A DNA stretch of 64,000 nt, taken from assembly GCA_013214705.1 (NCBI GenBank), contig JABSRZ010000004.1, positions 372,001 to 436,000 of the forward strand, read 5' to 3'. Origin of the DNA: Hyphomicrobiales bacterium. GTDB lineage: Bacteria > Pseudomonadota > Alphaproteobacteria > Rhizobiales > OSC116. A program made the position numbers and the translations under genes. The notes below the pieces were generated by a model. The model had not been told where the DNA came from, did no database searches, and saw only the letters and a list, made by a program, of their open reading frames with translations. Shown one piece after another: positions 62,024 through 64,000 of the stretch (position 1 is its first letter; every line of letters starts with the position of its first letter).

Positions 62024-62878
62024 ATGTCTAATTTCCAAATTCCAGAAATCAAAATAGCCCGACATTCCGCGCAGGCCGGCCAAGATGACGATATTGACTT
62101 TGAAATTAAAGGTCAAGAAATGCAATTTGTCGAAATTGAACTCGACCCCGGCGAAAGCGCCATTGCCGAAGCCGGCGCCATGATGATGAAACATAAAGAC
62201 ATCACTATGGATACTGTATTTGGCGATGGCTCTAAACAAGATCAACAAGGTGGTTTTTTTGACAAATTATTAGGCGCAGGCAAACGCCTCATCACTGGCG
62301 AAAGCCTGTTCACCACCGTATTTACCCATCAAGGCAGCGGCAAAGCCAAGGTTTCGTTTGCCGCGCCTTATGCTGGGCATATCATCCCCATTAAGCTCGA
62401 TAAAATTGGTGGCAAAATAATTTGCCAAAAAGACGCATTTTTATGCGCTGCCAAAGGCGTATCGATTGGCATTCATTTCCAGAAAAGAATCATGACCGGG
62501 CTATTTGGTGGCGAGGGTTTTATTATGCAAAGCCTAGAAGGCGATGGCTGGGCATTCATTCACGCTGGCGGCACATTGGTCGAACACGAATTGGCGGATG
62601 GCGAAGTGTTACATGTCGATACCGGTTGTTTAGCCGCTATGGAACCGACAGTAGACATGGATGTCGAACGTGCAGGCAACATTAAATCGATGATTTTTGG
62701 TGGCGAAGGCATGTTTTTTGCGCGGCTACAAGGCCCCGGCAAAGTGTGGATTCAATCATTGCCATTTTCTCGTTTGGCTGGCCGGATGTTTGCCAACGCA
62801 CCACAAAGGGGTGGTTCAAAAGGCGAAGGTTCACTATTAGGCGGGGTTGGTCGTCTGCTAGATGGCGACAATTTCTAG
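62024..62878 (+). CDS. TIGR00266 / AIM24 family protein
   Basis: A 284-residue protein of the AIM24 family, a trimeric beta-sandwich found also in mitochondria, where it supports the inner membrane structure. Family parts include FVEIELDPGESAIAEAGAMMMKHKDI, GESLFTTVFTHQGSGKAKVSFAAPYAGHIIPIKL, GDGWAFIHAGGTLVEHELADGEVLHVDTGCLAAME and the C-terminal GRMFANAPQ-like end with a Gly/Ser-rich tail. The bacterial role is unknown. AGAGG lies before the start. It is convergent with pgeF, 8 bases between the stops. Confidence 0.9.
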   Translation: MSNFQIPEIKIARHSAQAGQDDDIDFEIKGQEMQFVEIELDPGESAIAEAGAMMMKHKDITMDTVFGDGSKQDQQGGFFDKLLGAGKRLITGESLFTTVFTHQGSGKAKVSFAAPYAGHIIPIKLDKIGGKIICQKDAFLCAAKGVSIGIHFQKRIMTGLFGGEGFIMQSLEGDGWAFIHAGGTLVEHELADGEVLHVDTGCLAAMEPTVDMDVERAGNIKSMIFGGEGMFFARLQGPGKVWIQSLPFSRLAGRMFANAPQRGGSKGEGSLLGGVGRLLDGDNF

Positions 62879-62886
62879 TTAACTCA

Positions 62887-63690
62887 CTATTTAATCATAA
62901 TCACCGATAGTTGGCGGCCTTCTTTTTCTTGATTGTTGTGGGTCGCCCGCCGATGCGAATAGAATAAATCGTCATTCGCATAGGTATCTATTTGAATATG
63001 CTCAATATTTCGCACGCCGCTAGCGTATAATTTCTTGGCCGCCAACGCCGGCAAATCAAACATATAATGGCCTTCGCGTTCGGCTTTTTTGAAATGTCCG
63101 GCATAGGTAATATCTTGGCGGGTGAAACGCAATATCATTTCTTTGCCAACCTCGTAAGACTGGCCGGCAATGGCCGGGCCGACCGAAGCCACAATTTGTC
63201 TTAAATCTGCGCCCAATTCGACCATTTTTTTCAGCACATCTTCGATAATGCCGGCATAAGTGCTCGGCCAGCCGGCATGTATGGCGGCAATGATGTCGCC
63301 CTTGCCGCTGCTGAGTAGAATTGGCACACAATCGGCAGTTCTGATGCCCAAGGCTACGCCTTTTTGGGTGCTGATAATGGCGTCTGCCACCGGCTCAATT
63401 GCCACCGCGCTGATCCCAGCTTTATAAATGCCGGCTTCGTGTACTTGTTTAACCGTAATTAATTTTGCCCGCGCAATGCCAAAATTTTTGCAGACAATTT
63501 CCATATTCACATTTATGGCTTTTTCATCATCTAACGACATTTCAATTTTTGCACAATTTAAACTGCTAAATTCATGCTCAGAAACCCCGCCCAAACGACT
63601 TAAAAAACCATGCTGAATTTGGGGGATTTCAGTTAAATTTTTCGCCAGAAAACCAGGCAATTTGCCGATATTTTGTAATTTTTCGTGCAT
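62887..63690 (-). CDS. pgeF: peptidoglycan editing factor PgeF (laccase-domain, DUF152)
   Basis: A 267-residue member of the YfiH/PgeF family, which removes L-Ser wrongly placed in peptidoglycan stem peptides; some relatives act as polyphenol oxidases or adenosine phosphorylases. Typical metal-site parts are GIRTADCVPILLSS with Cys, AAIHAGWPSTYAGIIEDVLKKM with His, and the C-terminal DTYANDDLFYSHRRATHNNQEKEGRQLSVIM. Its neighbour upstream is a COG1565-type methyltransferase, which is the common alphaproteobacterial pair. Confidence 0.93.
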   Translation of the reverse strand: MHEKLQNIGKLPGFLAKNLTEIPQIQHGFLSRLGGVSEHEFSSLNCAKIEMSLDDEKAINVNMEIVCKNFGIARAKLITVKQVHEAGIYKAGISAVAIEPVADAIISTQKGVALGIRTADCVPILLSSGKGDIIAAIHAGWPSTYAGIIEDVLKKMVELGADLRQIVASVGPAIAGQSYEVGKEMILRFTRQDITYAGHFKKAEREGHYMFDLPALAAKKLYASGVRNIEHIQIDTYANDDLFYSHRRATHNNQEKEGRQLSVIMIK

Positions 63691-63771
63691 TTTTGGCCCC
63701 TTTTTGGGTGTTTTTGAGCCGTTTTAAGCGTTTTTAGGCCATTTTTTGACAGTTTTTTACCTGATATCCTA

Positions 63772-64000
63772 TCATTCTAGCCCAAATCCGGCCGGTGTAA
63801 ACTGGCTTTTTATGTCTTTATGATCAAAATAATGCAAAGCCATAACTTTAAATAAATTTCCCATTTCATCTTCGGCCACCAAGCGGTTTAAAGCTTCGGA
63901 AATTTCTAATTTTTTGTCGGGGTTTTTGCGTATAAGCATTTGCGCTCGCAAACCAATGCCCAGATCATTTAAAAATTTAGCTTGCGTAACCACGGGGTTT
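63772..64000 (-). CDS. COG1565/NDUFAF7-type methyltransferase, C-terminal fragment (continues outside window)
   Basis: Only the last 76 codons are inside the window; the frame is open to the right edge, so the start lies beyond it. The visible part reads VVTQAKFLNDLGIGLRAQMLIRKNPDKKLEISEALNRLVAEDEMGNLFKVMALHYF, which fits the end of the SAM-dependent methyltransferase family COG1565 (DUF185), whose mitochondrial member NDUFAF7 modifies a complex I subunit. The phrase MGNLFKVMAL is typical (MGxLFKVLAI). It precedes pgeF by 81 bases on the same strand, as often in alphaproteobacteria. Confidence 0.85.
   Translation of the reverse strand, partial: NPVVTQAKFLNDLGIGLRAQMLIRKNPDKKLEISEALNRLVAEDEMGNLFKVMALHYFDHKDIKSQFTPAGFGLE

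Overview
The window reads as the chromosome of an alphaproteobacterium with moderate to low GC content. The case rests on gene order and gene types: gatB/yqeY-like gene, dnaG and rpoD beside divergent carA-carB; greA, an Lrp regulator, trxB and a LysR gene followed by small RNAs and an aspartate aminotransferase; uvrC with pgsA; rplY-pth-ychF; a DUF2842 protein next to a CtaA/COX15 heme A synthase; UbiK; and a COG1565-type methyltransferase beside pgeF. There is no phage, insertion sequence, CRISPR array or plasmid function. I cannot name the genus. Both ends of the window cut a gene: a class V aminotransferase on the left and a COG1565-like methyltransferase on the right.

Layout. 1-9.4 kb: PLP enzyme, methyltransferase, a large unrecognised exported protein, a DUF2332 protein, EttA, a DMT transporter, beta-carbonic anhydrase and a LysE exporter. 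9.6-17.6 kb: small metabolic genes and several regulator-target pairs: a MerR regulator facing a cation efflux gene, a LysR regulator facing a DMT transporter, and OxyR facing AhpC plus an unusual metallo-beta-lactamase-fold protein. 17.7-25.4 kb: Sel1 and SIMPL proteins, a CAU tRNA, rpoD, dnaG and a YqeY protein. 25.5-37.7 kb: carA, carB, greA, lrp, trxB, a LysR gene, three tandem small RNAs and aatA. 37.8-48.6 kb: a MocR/PdxR regulator facing an FMN-binding oxidase-like gene, ybjN-proC-csaA-decarboxylase, two unrecognised envelope genes, and a MarR regulator facing two tandem branched-chain aminotransferases. 48.7-64 kb: ctaA, a CaCA antiporter, folB, uvrC, pgsA, ychF-pth-rplY, prs, ubiK, a CPBP protease, a GST, an AIM24 protein and pgeF.

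The most interesting element is at 35.8-36.5 kb. Three tandem units of about 216 bp each carry their own promoter, two hairpins that show CCCTCCC (an anti-Shine-Dalgarno sequence) in the loop, and an intrinsic terminator. They lie between a LysR gene next to trxB and aatA. This is the locus and architecture known for the AbcR (alpha-r15) small RNAs of Rhizobiales, here with three copies and a shared dyad upstream of each promoter. Other regulatory structures worth attention are a palindrome that contains both -35 boxes of the divergent marR and ilvE promoters, a 14-bp inverted repeat in the predicted ilvE leader, three repeated half-sites over the pdxR promoter, a 19-bp-spacer MerR promoter, and a GC-rich, dyad-filled non-coding stretch after uvrC.
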